A stretch of 64,000 nucleotides of DNA, from the NCBI RefSeq assembly GCF_017874315.1, contig NZ_JAGGLG010000006.1, positions 1 to 64,000 on the forward strand, in the 5' to 3' direction. Made by a program: the position numbers and the translations under genes. The notes below the pieces were generated by a model. It was given only the letters and a program-made list of their open reading frames with translations. It was not told the origin of the DNA and searched no databases. Below are positions 1-10,383 of this stretch, piece after piece. Every line of letters begins with the position of its first letter. Positions within the stretch are counted from its first letter, which is position 1. Source of the stretch: Symbiobacterium terraclitae (GTDB lineage Bacteria; Bacillota; Sulfobacillia; Symbiobacteriales; Symbiobacteriaceae).

Positions 1-92
1 TACTGGGCAGCCCTTGCCTTTGGCTAACGGGCTGGTGCCACCTCGCCCGTATTGGACTTTCACCAACAAGTCAGCGCCCATGCTGGGCGCAC
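1..92 (-). mobile_element. 5' end of a group II intron (partial, cut by window edge)
   Basis: Read on the minus strand from position 92, the sequence starts GTGCGCCCAG, the usual 5' end of bacterial group II introns. A short domain I stem follows (GCGCCCA pairing with TGGGCGC), and then the run GCCAAAGGCAAGGG, which resembles conserved domain I sequence of these introns. The inferred 5' splice junction is between 93 and 92, only nine bases after the hairpin that ends the nuo operon. Insertion just behind a Rho-independent terminator is the known habit of group IIC introns. The reverse transcriptase/maturase and 3' domains would lie to the left, outside the window. The identification rests on motif recognition and placement, so the class is less certain than the intron call. 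Confidence 0.72.
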
Positions 93-97
93 CGCAG

Positions 98-128
98 AAA
101 ACCCGGGCGAGCCAGTGGCTCGCCCGGG
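98..128 (-). terminator. Rho-independent terminator of the nuo operon
   Basis: A perfect 12-bp stem with a 3-base loop spans 102-128 and is followed on the minus strand by TTTTC. It lies 14 bases after the nuoN stop. It also seems to be the landing site of the adjacent group II intron. Confidence 0.9.
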
Positions 129-141
129 CCTTCGTATGCGT

Positions 142-1617
142 TTACATTCCGGCCAGCGCCACCCGTACCAGTTCGGAGACCGGCCCGGGCAGGACGCCCA
201 GCAGCAGGGTACCCACCGTGGCGATGACCAGCACCACCTCGGCGGCGGTGCGGGCGGGGGCGTACACCTCGGCCCCCTCCTCCGCCACAGGCGCCGCCTT
301 CGTGCGGGTGAAGGCCGTGCCGATCACCTTCAGGTAGACGTAGGCGGAGATGCCGGTGGAGAGGATGAGACCGGTCAGCACGATCCAGGCGCTGCCGCGC
401 ACCGCGGCGATCGCCAGCAGGAACTTGCCCACGAAGCCGCCCGCCGGCGGGATGCCGGCCAGGCCGAAGAAGAGCAGGGCCAGACAGGCGCCGACCCAGG
501 GCTTCCGGTAGAAGAGCCCCTTCAGGTTGGCGATCTGCGAGCCGTCCACCCCCTCGGCCTCCAGGATCCGCACCACGGCGAAGATGCCCATGGTGGCGAA
601 GCCGTAGGCGGCCAGGTAGTACGCGGCGGCAGAGAGCCCGTCCAGGCCGAGGCCGGGGATCGCCATGATCAGGTAGCCGGCGTTGGCGATGCCCGAGTAG
701 GCCATCAGCCGCTTCAGATCGCTCTGCCAGATGCCCACCGTCGAGCCCAGCATCATCGAGGCGAAGGCCAGGATCGAGAGCGGCAGCAGGAAGGACGGCT
801 GGTACTCGGCGGGAACCGCAGCGACCAGCAGGCGGGCCATGGCGGCAAACGCGGCCGCCTTGGTGCCGATGGCCATGAAAGCGGTCACCGGCGTCGGCGA
901 GCCCTGGTAGACATCAGGCGCCCAGATGTGGAACGGCACCAGCGCCATCTTGAAGGCGAGGCCGACGATGGCGAGCCCAACGCCCACCTTGTAGTAGAGC
1001 CCAACCGCCCAGGAGCCCTCGCTGCTGAAAGCACGGGCCGATTCAGCGATGCCGGCGATGGACATGCTGCCCGTGGCGCCGTAGATCAGGGCGAAGCCGA
1101 AGATGAGGAAGGCGGCGGCCACCGATCCGAGCACGAAGTACTTGAAGGCGGCCTCCCGGGCGGCCGTGCGCTCGGGCGCAAACGCGATCATCACGTACAG
1201 CGCCAGCGAAAGCAGCTCGATGCCCAGGAAGATCACCATCAGGTTGCCGGCGCCGCCCAGGAGCACCATGCCCATGGCGCCCCAGAGCAGCAGGGCGAGG
1301 TAGCCGGACCGGTCCTCGTGCAGCCGGCCGACGGAGAGCAGGACCGCCAGCAGGGCGGCGATCAGCAGCACCAGCCCGTAGACGGCGGCGAAGCGGTCCA
1401 TCACGAGCATGCCCGCGAAGCCGGACGGCTCGGCCGCACCCTGCCAGAGCGGCAGCAGGTAGTACCCGGCGACCAGCACGGCGCCGATGGCCGTGAAGTA
1501 CATGGCCGCCTGGATCTTCTTGTAGTCGAAGAACAGGTCGAGCAGCAGGATCAGCAGCGCCCCGGCGGCCAGCGCCAGGAGCGGCGCCGCTATCGTGAAG
1601 TTGAGATCGACAGGCAC
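142..1617 (-). CDS. nuoN: NADH-quinone oxidoreductase subunit N
   Basis: Membrane subunit of complex I, one of the three antiporter-like proton-pumping subunits. The 491-residue product is almost entirely hydrophobic, with about 14 membrane segments, the Glu-containing helix near residues 130-140 (LGIELLSLALY) and the central Lys-bearing helices of the proton_antipo_M domain. The start is GTG at 1617, preceded by AAGGAGG with seven-base spacing. It is the last gene of the operon and follows nuoL after only 31 bases, the place where nuoM normally lies. Features such as the ELLSLALY helix fit NuoN and not NuoM. Confidence 0.93.
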   Translation of the reverse strand: MPVDLNFTIAAPLLALAAGALLILLLDLFFDYKKIQAAMYFTAIGAVLVAGYYLLPLWQGAAEPSGFAGMLVMDRFAAVYGLVLLIAALLAVLLSVGRLHEDRSGYLALLLWGAMGMVLLGGAGNLMVIFLGIELLSLALYVMIAFAPERTAAREAAFKYFVLGSVAAAFLIFGFALIYGATGSMSIAGIAESARAFSSEGSWAVGLYYKVGVGLAIVGLAFKMALVPFHIWAPDVYQGSPTPVTAFMAIGTKAAAFAAMARLLVAAVPAEYQPSFLLPLSILAFASMMLGSTVGIWQSDLKRLMAYSGIANAGYLIMAIPGLGLDGLSAAAYYLAAYGFATMGIFAVVRILEAEGVDGSQIANLKGLFYRKPWVGACLALLFFGLAGIPPAGGFVGKFLLAIAAVRGSAWIVLTGLILSTGISAYVYLKVIGTAFTRTKAAPVAEEGAEVYAPARTAAEVVLVIATVGTLLLGVLPGPVSELVRVALAGM

Positions 1618-1648
1618 GCGAGCCCCTCCTTACATGACCACCGGGTGC

Positions 1649-3580
1649 TTATACGTAGAACACGTAGTACGCGACCACCAGCACCACGCCGCCGAAGACG
1701 GTGAGCGCATAGGAGCGAACCAGGCCGTTCTGCCAGTGGCGCAGCATGCCGCCCAGCTCCCGGGCCACTGCGCCCAGGCCGTTGACGACGCCGTCGATCG
1801 CCCGGGGATCGAACAGGTCGCCGACGAACTCGGCCATCGCCTTCGCAGGCTGCACGAACAGGTAATCGTACAGGGTGTCCACATAGAACATGTTGTACAG
1901 AATGCCCGGCTTGTGCAGCGGATCGAGCTCGACCGCCCGGCGCAGCCCGTCGGGCCGGTAGAGGTACCAGGAGACGGCGCCGCCGATGAGAGCCACCGCC
2001 ACGGAGAGCCCGGCCACCAGCGGGTTGATGGCTTCGGCGTGCAGCTCCAAGGTCGGGAAGGCCGGCTCCAGGGCGGAGAGCTGGTAGTGGCCGAAGAAGA
2101 GCCAGCCCGAGACCACCGAGAGCACCGCCAGGATGGCCACCGGCCACTTCATGGCGGCAGGCGTCTCGTGGTGGTGATCGTGGTGGGCATGTGCGTCGTG
2201 GGCGTGCACGGCAGCCTGCGCCCGGCCCTTCTTCTTGCCGACGACCTTGGCCGCCGGCGCCCAAGCGTCGCCCAGGAAGACCAGGCTGAAGAGCCGCACG
2301 TTGTAGAAGGCCGTCATGCCGGCCGCCAGCACGGCGATGACGAAGAGCGCCCACTGGTGCTCGTGGTAGGCCGCCAGCAGGATCTCATCCTTGGAGAAGA
2401 AGCCGGCAAACGGCGGCAGGCCGATCAGGGCCAGGGCGGCGACGCCGAAGCAGATGGCGGCGAAGCGGTCGCGGTACCAGAGGCCGCCCATGTGCCGGAT
2501 GTCCTGGTCGCCGTTGTAATGGTGGACCACGATGCCGGCGGTGAGGAAGAGGCCGGCCTTGAAGAAGGCGTGGGTGAAGAAGTGGAAGTCAGCGGCCACG
2601 TAGGCGCCGAGGCCGTTGGCCAGGAACATGTAGCCGATCTGGGACAGGGTCGAGAACGCCAGCACCCGCTTGATGTCGAACTGGCCGGCCGCCACCAGGG
2701 CGCCGAAGAGGGCGCCCAGGCCGCCCACCCAGGCGACGGCCAGGGCCGCGCCGGAGGCCATCTCGTAGATCGGGTGGGCCCGGGAGACCAGGTAGACGCC
2801 GGCCGTGACCATGGTCGCGGCGTGGATGAGCGCCGACACCGGGGTCGGGCCCTCCATGGCGTACGGGAGCCAGGTGTGCAGCGGCAGCTGGGCCGACTTG
2901 GCCACGGCGCCGATCAGCAGCAGCAGGCCGATCAGGTTGAGGGCGGCGTTGCTGCCCTGGCCCTGTGCGATGGCGCCGAAGACATCGGTGAACTTGAAGG
3001 AGCCGAAGTTGGCGTAGATGAACGCGATGCCCGCGAACAGGCCCGCCTCGCCGATGATGTTCATGACGAACGCCTTGATGGCGGCGTTCTGCGCCGAGGG
3101 CTTCGTGAAGTAGAAGCCGATCAGCATGTAGGAGGCGAGGCCGACGCAGCCCCAGCCGATGGCCAGGCCGATGAAGTTGTCCGAGAGCACCAGCAGCGAC
3201 ATGGCGTAGATGAAGAAGTTCATCTTCGCCATGAAGCGGCCGTAGGACTCGTCATCCCGCATGTAGGCCGTGGAGTAGATGTGGATCAGCAGGCCGGCCC
3301 CGGTGACGACGAGCGCCCACCAGATGGAGAGCCCGTCGGCCACCAGGCCGAGGCTCGCCACGGCGCCCCAGGAGGTGAGGGCGGAGCGGATCGGTTCCGT
3401 ACCGGCGGCGCCGTAGTACTGCACCGCCAGCGCCACCACCATCGCGAACGCGGCTGCGACGGAGCCGCAGGCCACCCAGGACACCGTGGTCTTCGACCAG
3501 GTGTTCCGGAAGTAGCCCACGATCGCCGCGCTCAGGAGCGGGACGACGACGATGGCCGGCAGCATCCAGGCGAGGTCCAT
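1649..3580 (-). CDS. nuoL: NADH-quinone oxidoreductase subunit L
   Basis: Largest membrane subunit of complex I, with the long lateral helix that braces the pump modules. The product is 643 residues and carries the NuoL/Mrp N-terminal region and the antiporter core, including the SALIHAATMVTAGVY signature. A cytoplasm-side loop near residues 470-490 is unusually His-rich (HAHDAHAHHDHHHE) and could bind metal, though that is a guess. I prefer ATG at 3580, seven bases after GGAAGGAAG, over the in-frame GTG at 3586, which sits too close to the ribosome site. It lies between nuoK and nuoN. Confidence 0.93.
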   Translation of the reverse strand: MDLAWMLPAIVVVPLLSAAIVGYFRNTWSKTTVSWVACGSVAAAFAMVVALAVQYYGAAGTEPIRSALTSWGAVASLGLVADGLSIWWALVVTGAGLLIHIYSTAYMRDDESYGRFMAKMNFFIYAMSLLVLSDNFIGLAIGWGCVGLASYMLIGFYFTKPSAQNAAIKAFVMNIIGEAGLFAGIAFIYANFGSFKFTDVFGAIAQGQGSNAALNLIGLLLLIGAVAKSAQLPLHTWLPYAMEGPTPVSALIHAATMVTAGVYLVSRAHPIYEMASGAALAVAWVGGLGALFGALVAAGQFDIKRVLAFSTLSQIGYMFLANGLGAYVAADFHFFTHAFFKAGLFLTAGIVVHHYNGDQDIRHMGGLWYRDRFAAICFGVAALALIGLPPFAGFFSKDEILLAAYHEHQWALFVIAVLAAGMTAFYNVRLFSLVFLGDAWAPAAKVVGKKKGRAQAAVHAHDAHAHHDHHHETPAAMKWPVAILAVLSVVSGWLFFGHYQLSALEPAFPTLELHAEAINPLVAGLSVAVALIGGAVSWYLYRPDGLRRAVELDPLHKPGILYNMFYVDTLYDYLFVQPAKAMAEFVGDLFDPRAIDGVVNGLGAVARELGGMLRHWQNGLVRSYALTVFGGVVLVVAYYVFYV

Positions 3581-3604
3581 GGTCACACTTCCTTCCCGGG
3601 TGGA

Positions 3605-3916
3605 TTAGCGCTTCAGCTCGGTGATCTCGTCCACGTCGGCGTGCTCGCGGCGCCTGAACAGCAGCACCGTGAGCGCCAGGCCGATGGCCACCTCGGCGGC
3701 GGCGACGGTGATCACCAGGAAGGCCATGATCTGGCCCTCGTAGCCGCCGTGGGCGCGGCCGAAGGCGACGAACAGCAGGTTGGCCGAGTTCAGCATCAGC
3801 TCGATGGACATCAGCATGGCCAGCGGGCTGCGCCGCACCAGGACGCCGATGCCGCCGAGGGCGAACAGGACGGCGGAGAGGGCGACGTAGGCATTCAGCG
3901 CGAATGCGGGCATCAT
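3605..3916 (-). CDS. nuoK: NADH-quinone oxidoreductase subunit K
   Basis: Small membrane subunit of complex I: 103 residues with three membrane helices, the usual size. Helix 2 holds the conserved Glu in SIELMLNSANL, and a second Glu lies in AAAEVAIGLAL; both belong to the proton channel shared with NuoJ. The start is one of two tandem ATG codons at 3916/3913 after GGGAGGAGAG. It sits between nuoJ and nuoL in the standard order. Confidence 0.95.
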   Translation of the reverse strand: MMPAFALNAYVALSAVLFALGGIGVLVRRSPLAMLMSIELMLNSANLLFVAFGRAHGGYEGQIMAFLVITVAAAEVAIGLALTVLLFRRREHADVDEITELKR

Positions 3917-3932
3917 CTGGCTCTCCTCCCCC

Positions 3933-4439
3933 CTACGCCTTCTGACGGCCGACGAGGATCATGACCCCGATCACGGCCACCATCAGGATGAATGCGATCA
4001 CTTCGAACGGGAACACATACGTGGTGAGCAGCTGGTAGCCGAACTCACGCACCGTGCCGAACTGGCCGGGCACCTGCGTCCAGCCCTTGCCGCCCTCGGC
4101 GCCGAACAGGCCGACGATGCCCAGCATCACCAGCAGGGCGCCGCCCACCGAGAAGCCGGCGATGGCGGAGCGGGTCAGCTTGCCGGCGTCCTTCTCCACC
4201 GGGTCCTTGCGGGCCGAGAGCAGCGCGATCACGAACAGGAAGAGGATCATGACGGCGCCGCCGTAGACGATCAGCTGGATCACCGCGAGGAACTCGCTCT
4301 GCAGGCTGAGGTAGAGCGCCGCCAGCCCGACGAAGCTGAAGACGGTTGCGATCACCTGGTGCACGGGCTGCTTGGCCAGGATCACCCCGAGGATGCCGGC
4401 GACGGCCATCAGCCCCGCAACGATGAAGAGGAGGTTCAT
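3933..4439 (-). CDS. nuoJ: NADH-quinone oxidoreductase subunit J
   Basis: Membrane subunit of complex I, 168 residues with five predicted helices. The third contains the conserved VIQLIVYGGAVMILFLF stretch, whose pi-bulge changes shape during proton pumping in known structures. The ATG overlaps the nuoI stop as ATGA, which implies coupled translation. Confidence 0.94.
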   Translation of the reverse strand: MNLLFIVAGLMAVAGILGVILAKQPVHQVIATVFSFVGLAALYLSLQSEFLAVIQLIVYGGAVMILFLFVIALLSARKDPVEKDAGKLTRSAIAGFSVGGALLVMLGIVGLFGAEGGKGWTQVPGQFGTVREFGYQLLTTYVFPFEVIAFILMVAVIGVMILVGRQKA

Positions 4440-4924
4440 GAGTTCACCGCCTTACGCCGGAACGGGGGGTAGACGTTCAGGGGAACCTTGAAGCCCGAGG
4501 GATTCCGGTTCAGCAGCTGATCCTTCTGCAGGATCAGCGACTCCCGCGTGAAGTCGGCCAGCTCGTACTCCTGCGTAAGGTGCAGGCACTCCGTGGGGCA
4601 GGCCTCCTCGCACATGCCGCAGAAGATGCAGCGGAGCAGGTCCACCTGGTACTTGTACCCGTACCGCTCGCCGGGGCTGTGCGGGTTGTCGGGGTCGTTC
4701 TCGGCCGCCAGCACCGTGATGGCCGCCGCCGGGCAGGCCACCTGGCACAGCTCGCAGCCGACGCACATCTCCAGCCCGTTCTCGTACATCCGGAGCTCGT
4801 GCCGGCCCCGGAAGCGCGGAGGCCGCACCCGCTTTACGTCGGGATAGTTCAGGGTTACCTTCTTGCGGAACAGGACCTTCAGGGTCGTCGCCATGCCCTT
4901 GGCGATCGCCGCGAGTCCATTCAT
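4436..4924 (-). CDS. nuoI: NADH-quinone oxidoreductase subunit I, 2x[4Fe-4S] ferredoxin
   Basis: Peripheral subunit of complex I carrying iron-sulfur clusters N6a and N6b, which pass electrons from NuoG to NuoB. Two complete CxxCxxCxxxCP motifs are visible (CVGCELCQVACP and CIFCGMCEEACP) in 162 residues. A GGGGAGGTG ribosome site precedes ATG 4924. It is followed by nuoJ with a four-base overlap. Confidence 0.95.
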   Translation of the reverse strand: MNGLAAIAKGMATTLKVLFRKKVTLNYPDVKRVRPPRFRGRHELRMYENGLEMCVGCELCQVACPAAAITVLAAENDPDNPHSPGERYGYKYQVDLLRCIFCGMCEEACPTECLHLTQEYELADFTRESLILQKDQLLNRNPSGFKVPLNVYPPFRRKAVNS

Positions 4925-4950
4925 GTCAGAACACCTCCCCTACCTGCGGG

Positions 4951-5925
4951 CTACGCCCACAGGGCGACGTAGATGGCCGTGCCCACCAGGTTCAGGGCCG
5001 CCACCGGGAGCAGCACCTTCCAGCCGAAGACCATCAGCCGGTCGTAGCGGAAGCGGGGGAAGGTGCACTTGATCCAGTAGAGGACGAAGAGCATGAAGCA
5101 GACCTTGATCAGGAACCAGGCGAAGCCGGGGATGAAGCTGAGGCCGAACCACGGGTTGTAGCCGCCGAGGAAGAACGTGGTGGTCAGCACGGCGGAGTTC
5201 ACGGCGTGGGTCAGCTCGCTCAGGAAAAAGAGGCCGAACCGCATGCCGCCGTAGTCGGTGTGGTAGCCGCCGACGAGCTCCGTCTCGCCTTCCGGCAGGT
5301 CGAAGGGCGTCCAGCCGGCCTCGGCGAGGCTCGCGGTGAAGTAGACCAGGAAGCCGAGGAACTGCGGCACGAGGTTGATCAGGTTCCGCTGGCTCTCCAC
5401 GATGTCGAACATCGAGACCGAGCCCGACAGCAGGATGACGCCCAGGAGCGCCATCGCCATGGCCAGCTCGTAGGAGATCATCTGGGCGGTGGAGCGCATG
5501 GAGCCCAGCAGGCCGTACTTGTTCTGCGAAGCCCAGCCGCCGAGGGCGACGCCGTAGACGCTCATCGACGAGACGGCCAGCAGCACCAGCACGCCGGCGT
5601 TGGGGTCGGCCATCACCGACCACTCGCCCCGCGGGGCCCAGGGGATGACGACCCAGACGCCCAGCGCGGTGAAGAAGGCGATGATCGGCGCCAGCCGGTA
5701 GATCAGCGGGTCCGCCTTCTCCGGGACGATGTCCTCCTTGAAGAGCATCTTCACCACGTCGGCAATCGGCTGCAGCACGCCCCACGGGCCGACCTTGACG
5801 GGGCCGAGCCGGTAGGAGAAGTAGCCGAGGAACTTCCGCATGAAGAGCAGGAAGACGGCGACGGTCAGCGTAACGGAGACGGCCAGCACCAGCGCCTTCA
5901 CGAGCATGATCAGCAGCGTCATCAT
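4951..5925 (-). CDS. nuoH: NADH-quinone oxidoreductase subunit H
   Basis: Membrane subunit that docks the peripheral arm and forms part of the quinone site. The 324-residue product has about eight helices and the conserved loop AEAGWTPFDLPEGETELVGG, whose acidic residues line the quinone channel. I take the start as the first of two tandem ATG codons (5925/5922), one base after the nuoG stop. A longer in-frame ORF upstream lies inside nuoG and is not used. Confidence 0.94.
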   Translation of the reverse strand: MMTLLIMLVKALVLAVSVTLTVAVFLLFMRKFLGYFSYRLGPVKVGPWGVLQPIADVVKMLFKEDIVPEKADPLIYRLAPIIAFFTALGVWVVIPWAPRGEWSVMADPNAGVLVLLAVSSMSVYGVALGGWASQNKYGLLGSMRSTAQMISYELAMAMALLGVILLSGSVSMFDIVESQRNLINLVPQFLGFLVYFTASLAEAGWTPFDLPEGETELVGGYHTDYGGMRFGLFFLSELTHAVNSAVLTTTFFLGGYNPWFGLSFIPGFAWFLIKVCFMLFVLYWIKCTFPRFRYDRLMVFGWKVLLPVAALNLVGTAIYVALWA

Positions 5926-5926
5926 G

Positions 5927-8376
5927 TCAGTCCGCCACCTCCACTGCCAGCTTCGCCACGGAGACGGCCACCGGGGCGGAGCCACGGGTCAGCGCATTCA
6001 CGGGAGCGGTGCTCAGGCGCCGGATCGCCTGCACGGTGCCGGCCACCACCCGCTTGTCGACCGATGCGGTGAGGGCCAGCTTCGCCTCGCCCGCCGCCAG
6101 CTCCACCCGGTCGCCCTCGGCGATCCCGAGGCGGGCGGCGTCTGCGGGGTTGAAGAGTGCGGCCGCCTTCGGCAGCACGTGGTTGAACTCGGCGTCGAAC
6201 TGCGCCGTGGAACCGCCGGCGTAGAGGCGGTCCACCGGCACCAGCCAGAGCTCGTTCTCGCCGGCCGCCCGGGCGGGCTCGCTCTCGGCGGCCGCACCCT
6301 GCAGCAGCGAGACCGGGGCGCCCTTCAGCACGGTGCCCTCCTCCAGCTTGCCGACCAGCCGGGCGATCTCCGCCGCGGTGGCGGCCGGCGAGGAGGCGAT
6401 CTTCACGCCCAGGGCGGCGGCGAGGCCCACGAGGATGTCGCCGTCAGGCTGCGCCTGGCCCTCGAGCCGCTTGGCGGCCTTGACGGTCTGCACGGCGCCG
6501 TCGAGGGCGGTGTAGGAGCCGGTCTTCTCGCCCAGGGTCGCGGCGGGAAGCACCACGTCGGCCAGCGCGACCGTCTCGTTCATGAACAGGTCCGCGACGA
6601 CCACGAAGGCCTTCTCCAGGGCCGCCTGAACCAGGTTCCGGTCGGGGTAGGTGTTCATCAGGTTGGCGCCGGCCAGGTAGAGGGCATCGATCTGGCCCTC
6701 GGCGGCGGCCTTCAGCATGCCGGCGGTGTCGAGGCCGGCCTCGGCGGGCAGGCTCCGGGTAGTCCAGACGCCCGCCACCGCGTCGCGGCCGCGGCTGTCG
6801 GACGCGCTGTTGAAGCCGGGCAGGTAGCCGGGCAGCACACCCATGGCCTCGGCGCCGCGGCTGTTGTTCTGCGCACCGGGCACCAGGATCGAGACCGGGT
6901 TGCCGGCCGACTTCAGGGCCGCGGCCAGTTCGAGCAGCGCCCGGCCCGTCTGGGCGTTCTCGCCGCTCCAGACCACGGCGACCCGCTTGCCGCCTCCGAT
7001 GAGGGCGGCCATCTCCTTCAGGGTCTCCGGGTCAGCGCCGGACGCCGCGGGCTTGGCCCCACCGACGACGGCGGCCAGGGCCCGCAGCACGCCGGCGGTC
7101 TCGCCGGGCTTCAGCTGGATGCGGGCGTGCCGGCCGCGGTACTTGGGCAGCACCGAGCCGATCAGGGCGATCTTCGCCAGCTTGCGGTCGGCCATGCGCC
7201 GGATCCGCAGGTCCATCACCGGGGCGGTCTCGGCCGGATCCACGTCCACGACGAGGATCGCCTGGGCCGAGGAGAGGTCGGCCTGCCGGCCCGGGAAGGT
7301 ACCGACGGAGGCGACGACCTGGCCGGTCACGCGGTGGTCGATGTTGTTGGTCTTGAGCGCCAGGCGGGCGAACTTGGAGAGCAGGTAGGCCTCCTCGTTC
7401 GTCAGCTTGCCGCCGCCGATGACGCCGAAGCCCTTGCCGCCCTTCTCGGCGGCGACGGCCTTGAACCGCTCGGCGATCACCGCGAAGGCCTCGGCCCAGG
7501 TCACCGGCACAAACTGCCCGTCGCGCTTCACCATGGGCCGGGTGATGCGCGCTTCAGCCTGTGCAAACTTGTAGTTGAAGCGGCCCCGGTCGCAGAGCCA
7601 GCCGTTGTCGATCTCCGGGTTCTCCCGGTTGGTGAGCCGGAGCAGCTGGCCGTGCCGGAACTCGAGGTTGACGTTGCAGCCCACCGAGCAGCCGGTGCAG
7701 ACCGAAGGCGCCTTGGAGAGGTCCCACGGGCGGGCCTTGAACCGGTAGAGCTCGGAGGTGAGGGCGCCCACCGGGCAGAGCTCGATGGTGTTGCCGCTGA
7801 AGTAGGAGTTGTACTCCTGCCCCTCCATCGTGGTCACCGTGTTGAGGTGGCCGCGCTCCTCGATGATCAGGTTGCCTTCGGTGGCGACCTCCTCGTCGAA
7901 GCGCACGCAGCGCCGGCAGAGGATGCAGCGCTCGTTGTCGAGCACGATGAAGTTGCCCAGCTCCACCGCCTTGTTCTTGCGGATCTTGCCGTCCAGCAGG
8001 CGGCTGGTGGAGGGGCCGTGGGCGAAGGTCAGGTCCTGCAGGTCGCACTCGCCGCCCTTGTCGCAGACCGGGCAGTCCAGCGGGTGGTTCAGCAGGAGGA
8101 ACTCCAGCACGCCCCGGCGTAGATCGGCGACCCGGTCGGTCTGGGTGTGGACGACCATGCCGTCGGTGACCGGCGTGGTGCAGGCGGGCTGGGGCTTGGG
8201 GATCTTCTCGATCTGAACCAGGCACATGCGGCAGACGCCGGCCGGGTCCAGCTTCGGGTGATAGCAGAAGACGGGGATCTCGATGCCGACGGTCTTGGCC
8301 GCCTCCACGAGCAGGGTGCCCTTCGGAACCCGCGCGGTGCGACCATCGATCGTCACGGTGACAAGCTGCTGCTCGC

Positions 8377-8380
<4 letters not shown>
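5927..8380 (-). CDS. nuoG: NADH-quinone oxidoreductase subunit G
   Basis: Large iron-sulfur subunit of complex I, 817 residues. The N-terminal ferredoxin-like region has the [2Fe-2S] cysteines (CYHP...CRMC) and a His-Cys [4Fe-4S] motif in HPLDCPVCDKGGECDLQD. Further cysteines follow in CILCRRC and CPVGAL, then CTGCSVGCN and WLCDRGRF, which fit an additional cluster in the molybdopterin-oxidoreductase-like half. The start is GTG at 8380, whose GTGA overlaps the nuoF stop by four bases. An open frame further upstream lies antisense-free inside nuoF and is a shadow. The C-terminal half is the usual cofactor-free molybdopterin-fold region. Confidence 0.93.
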
Positions 8381-9654
<1,274 letters not shown>

Positions 9655-9672
9655 CGCTTCTCGGCCTCCTTG

Positions 9673-10383
9673 TTACTCGCCCTTCTCCTCGGCCGGGGTC
9701 GCATTCGGGGCGTCAGCCGGAGCGGCCTCCGCCTCTTCGGCGGCCCGGGCCTCTTGGCAGGCGCAGGGGGCATCGACGAAGCCCGGCCACGTGTCCTGGT
9801 CCTCGCCGTTCATCAGCGGCAGCTTCTCCAGGAAGGCGTCGGGGCCCTTGCCGGCGCGCAGGTCGGCCACCAGGGCGTCGAACTTCGCCGGGGTCATCTT
9901 CACGACGTATTCGGTGTTCACGTGCATCACGGGGGCCAGGTCACACGCCGCCAGGCACTCGCCGGTCACCTCGAGGGTGATGAGGCCGTCGGGCGTGGTC
10001 TCCCCCACCTTGATGCCGAGGGTCTGCTCCATGTGCTGCACCAGCTTGTCGCCGCCGGCCAGCAGGTGGCAGGCCATGTTGCCGCAGACGGTGATCAGGT
10101 ACTTGCCGATCGGCTGCCGCTTGAACATGGAGTAGAAGGAGCAGACCGAGTTGACGTAAGCGGGGGAGACGCCGCAGATCTCGGCGATCGCCTCGATGTC
10201 GGAGAGGGCGACGTAGCGCCCCTCGCGCTCCCGCATGGCCAGGTGGAGCAGCGGCAGGATGGCCGACCGCTCGCGGCCCTCAGGATAGCGGCGGAGGATC
10301 TCCGCCACCTCCTCCTTGCAGGTCTCCGGCCAGCGGGGCGGATGGACCTCCTGAACCGTGGCCTTCTTCTCGTGTTCAGCCAT
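9673..10383 (-). CDS. nuoE: NADH-quinone oxidoreductase subunit E, [2Fe-2S]
   Basis: Thioredoxin-fold subunit carrying the N1a [2Fe-2S] cluster; its cysteines are in VCGNMACHL and ECLAAC. At 236 residues it is longer than the usual 160-170. The extra length is an Ala/Glu-rich, probably unstructured tail of about 60 residues that contains a CAC motif. The ATG abuts the nuoD stop (TAAATG). Confidence 0.93.
   Translation of the reverse strand: MAEHEKKATVQEVHPPRWPETCKEEVAEILRRYPEGRERSAILPLLHLAMREREGRYVALSDIEAIAEICGVSPAYVNSVCSFYSMFKRQPIGKYLITVCGNMACHLLAGGDKLVQHMEQTLGIKVGETTPDGLITLEVTGECLAACDLAPVMHVNTEYVVKMTPAKFDALVADLRAGKGPDAFLEKLPLMNGEDQDTWPGFVDAPCACQEARAAEEAEAAPADAPNATPAEEKGE

Noticed and set aside
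1618-1648. nuoM hidden by a frameshift
   Set aside because: Only 31 bases lie between nuoL and nuoN; both proteins are full length and belong to distinct families.
52-5072. Long plus-strand open frames opposite nuoN, nuoL and nuoI (for example 52-1704 and 1595-3964)
   Set aside because: They are antisense shadows of GC-rich genes: His/Arg/Gln-rich, no ribosome site, no domain.
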